From positions 1 to 18,627 of the forward strand of contig JBFIPX010000052.1 in the NCBI GenBank assembly GCA_041609895.1: a stretch of DNA of 18,627 nucleotides, written 5' to 3'. The translations under genes were made by a program, and so were the position numbers. This stretch comes from JAHHLP01 sp041609895 (GTDB lineage: Bacteria > Bacteroidota > Rhodothermia > Rhodothermales > JABDKH01). The notes under the pieces are model-generated. The model was not told the origin of the DNA. It ran no database searches and saw only the letters and a list, made by a program, of their open reading frames with translations. This document shows positions 17,849-18,627 of this stretch, one piece after another (within the stretch, counting starts at the first letter, position 1; each line of letters starts with the position of its first letter).

Positions 17849-17953
17849 TCTCTGTCGACGGAACTGGGCTTCGCCTTACACCGGATTGCTTGTGTCGCGT
17901 TCGGGCCTTTCATAGTTTTCGAGCCCCTATGATCAGTCAGCCGCGCCTTTCTT

Positions 17954-18304
17954 ATGCCATACGTTGTTGCCGAGCCGTGTATCAATTGCAAGCACACGGA
18001 CTGTGTTGAGGTTTGCCCCGTCGACTGCTTTTACGAAGGGCCGAATTTTCTAGCCATTCATCCGGACGAATGCATTGACTGTAATGCCTGCGTCCCCGTT
18101 TGCCCGGTGGAGGCTATCTTCGCTGACGATGAGCTTCCGGAACAATGGAGCCACTACACGGAATGGAATGCCTATCTCGCCGAGCAGTGGCAGAACCTCG
18201 GCTACAACATCACCGAGAAGAAAGACCCTCTTCCCGATGCCGAGGAATGGAAGGTGCGGGAGAAGACCGAACAGGACATCCTGACTTGGGAGGGAGGTGA
18301 GTAG
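17954..18304 (+). CDS. fdxA: 7Fe ferredoxin ([3Fe-4S][4Fe-4S]), FdxA-type
   Basis: A 116-residue soluble electron carrier. The first half carries C9xxC12xxxxC17xxxC21P and the second C40xxC43xxC46xxxC50P. By comparison with the Azotobacter FdI pattern, C9, C17 and C50 bind the 3Fe cluster, while C21, C40, C43 and C46 bind the 4Fe cluster; the free cysteine at 25 is also conserved. The C-terminal half (about 55-116) is the acidic, tryptophan-rich tail typical of this type (LPEQW, WNAYLAEQWQNLGYNITEKK, DAEEWK) and is slightly longer than usual. It starts 105 bases after ruvB and is followed by a strong terminator at 18338-18376. The ATG lacks a clear Shine-Dalgarno but begins the conserved MPYVV N-terminus. 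Its redox partner is not evident from neighbours. Confidence 0.96.
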   Translation: MPYVVAEPCINCKHTDCVEVCPVDCFYEGPNFLAIHPDECIDCNACVPVCPVEAIFADDELPEQWSHYTEWNAYLAEQWQNLGYNITEKKDPLPDAEEWKVREKTEQDILTWEGGE

Positions 18305-18337
18305 CGGTCCCTGCGAGGCGGTCTTGGGACCCTAAAC

Positions 18338-18376
18338 GAAAGCCGCCGCCCCGTAACAAGTGCGGCGGCCTTTCTT
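18338..18376 (+). terminator. Intrinsic terminator after the ferredoxin gene
   Basis: Arms GAAAGCCGCCGC (18338-18349) and GCGGCGGCCTTTC (18362-18374) pair with a single bulged base around a 12-base loop, and TT follows. The GC-rich core with A- and T-rich flanks lies 34 bases after the ferredoxin stop. The A-rich left flank means it could also stop transcription coming from the right. Confidence 0.85.
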
Positions 18377-18473
18377 GCCTGGTTACCACTATCGCTTCGT
18401 CTAGCAAGTCCAGTCGCCGGGCAATAACGAATGCCCTGATGGCCACGATTGATCGCAGGAGCGGAACAGTAGG

Positions 18474-18511
18474 AAAACGAGAGGCCGCCCCTCATTACGA
18501 GAGGCGCCCTC
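18474..18511 (-). terminator. Candidate terminator for the leftward ahcY gene
   Basis: On the minus strand GAGGGCGCCTC (complement of 18501-18511) pairs imperfectly with GAGGGGCGGCCTC (complement of 18481-18493). The loop is seven bases, with one mismatch and a 2-base bulge, and the tail reads TCGTTTT. It lies 44 bases after the stop of the gene at the right edge. The remaining spacer (18377-18473 and 18512-18555) shows nothing else. Confidence 0.5.
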
Positions 18512-18555
18512 CTTTCATATTCGGCCGTGAAGACGCAAGCGCTTGTTTGCCGCGA

Positions 18556-18627
18556 CTACGTCCCAGCTGAGTAGTCCGTCGCGTATGCCGCCTGCTCGTC
18601 TGTCAACTGATCGATGCTGGTACCCAT
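18556..18627 (-). CDS. ahcY: C-terminus of probable S-adenosylhomocysteine hydrolase (5' part outside window)
   Basis: On the minus strand an open frame enters from the right edge and ends at TAG (complement of 18556-18558), giving 23 residues: MGTSIDQLTDEQAAYATDY then SAGT. The pattern (M/L)G-x-x-ID-x-LT-x-x-Q-x-x-Y is the ending of short-form bacterial and archaeal adenosylhomocysteinases, which lack the KPDHYRY tail of the eukaryotic type. That enzyme hydrolyses S-adenosylhomocysteine to adenosine and homocysteine with bound NAD. The initial ATG seen here is internal, not a start. The candidate terminator downstream supports a real gene end. Only the tail is visible, so the assignment rests on a short match. 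Confidence 0.6.
   Translation of the reverse strand: MGTSIDQLTDEQAAYATDYSAGT

Overview
This window is an ordinary chromosomal segment of about 57-58% GC (estimated by eye). It comes from a Gram-negative bacterium, most likely of the Bacteroidota/Rhodothermota lineage. That placement is an inference from the gene mix: a TonB-dependent receptor under a cobalamin riboswitch, sigma-54 with a very acidic region II, a DUF3109 cysteine-rich protein, a beta-CASP RNA nuclease, a single-chain glycine dehydrogenase and a 7Fe ferredoxin. There are no rRNA or tRNA genes, insertion sequences, prophage genes or CRISPR arrays. Thirteen complete genes are visible, plus one cut off at each end.

Layout, left to right. 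(1) Positions 1-1262, minus strand: the 5' part of a BtuB-like TonB-dependent receptor runs off the left edge. Its long leader carries a clear cobalamin riboswitch and a stem that buries the ribosome binding site. A candidate promoter lies just upstream, in the spacer after the next gene. (2) 1263-4794: a beta-CASP metallo-beta-lactamase RNase on the minus strand diverges from a plus-strand pair. That pair is a beta-lactamase-fold lipoprotein and a DUF72 protein, coupled by overlapping stop and start. A small PspB-like membrane/coiled-coil protein converges on the pair. (3) 4928-9636: rnc (RNase III), then gcvP, which overlaps tail-to-tail by 16 bases with an HMG-CoA-lyase-family gene. (4) 9790-12912: a secreted M1 metallopeptidase with a repetitive Q/T-rich N-terminal linker, then a six-helix membrane protein I do not recognise. 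(5) 12945-16551, minus strand: a tight three-gene operon, DUF3109 then rpoN then a class V PLP enzyme, with gaps of 13 and 9 bases. (6) 16784-18627: ruvB and a 7Fe ferredoxin on the plus strand. Two facing terminators separate them from the last 23 codons of a probable S-adenosylhomocysteine hydrolase on the minus strand.

Most genes are housekeeping: DNA branch migration, RNA processing, glycine cleavage, leucine/HMG-CoA catabolism, electron transfer and alternative sigma factor. They do not form one pathway. Two parts deserve attention. The first is the B12 receptor leader, where promoter, aptamer and RBS-masking hairpin can all be read directly. The second is the DUF3109-rpoN-class V PLP enzyme operon, where a cysteine-rich presumed metal protein and a desulfurase-like enzyme with a CxC active-site loop flank sigma-54. 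I see no convincing undescribed multi-gene system; the second item is the closest candidate.

Many starts lack a strong Shine-Dalgarno sequence, so the starts of the serine hydrolase (TTG proposed) and ruvB (TTG proposed) rest on family or spacing arguments given in their entries.
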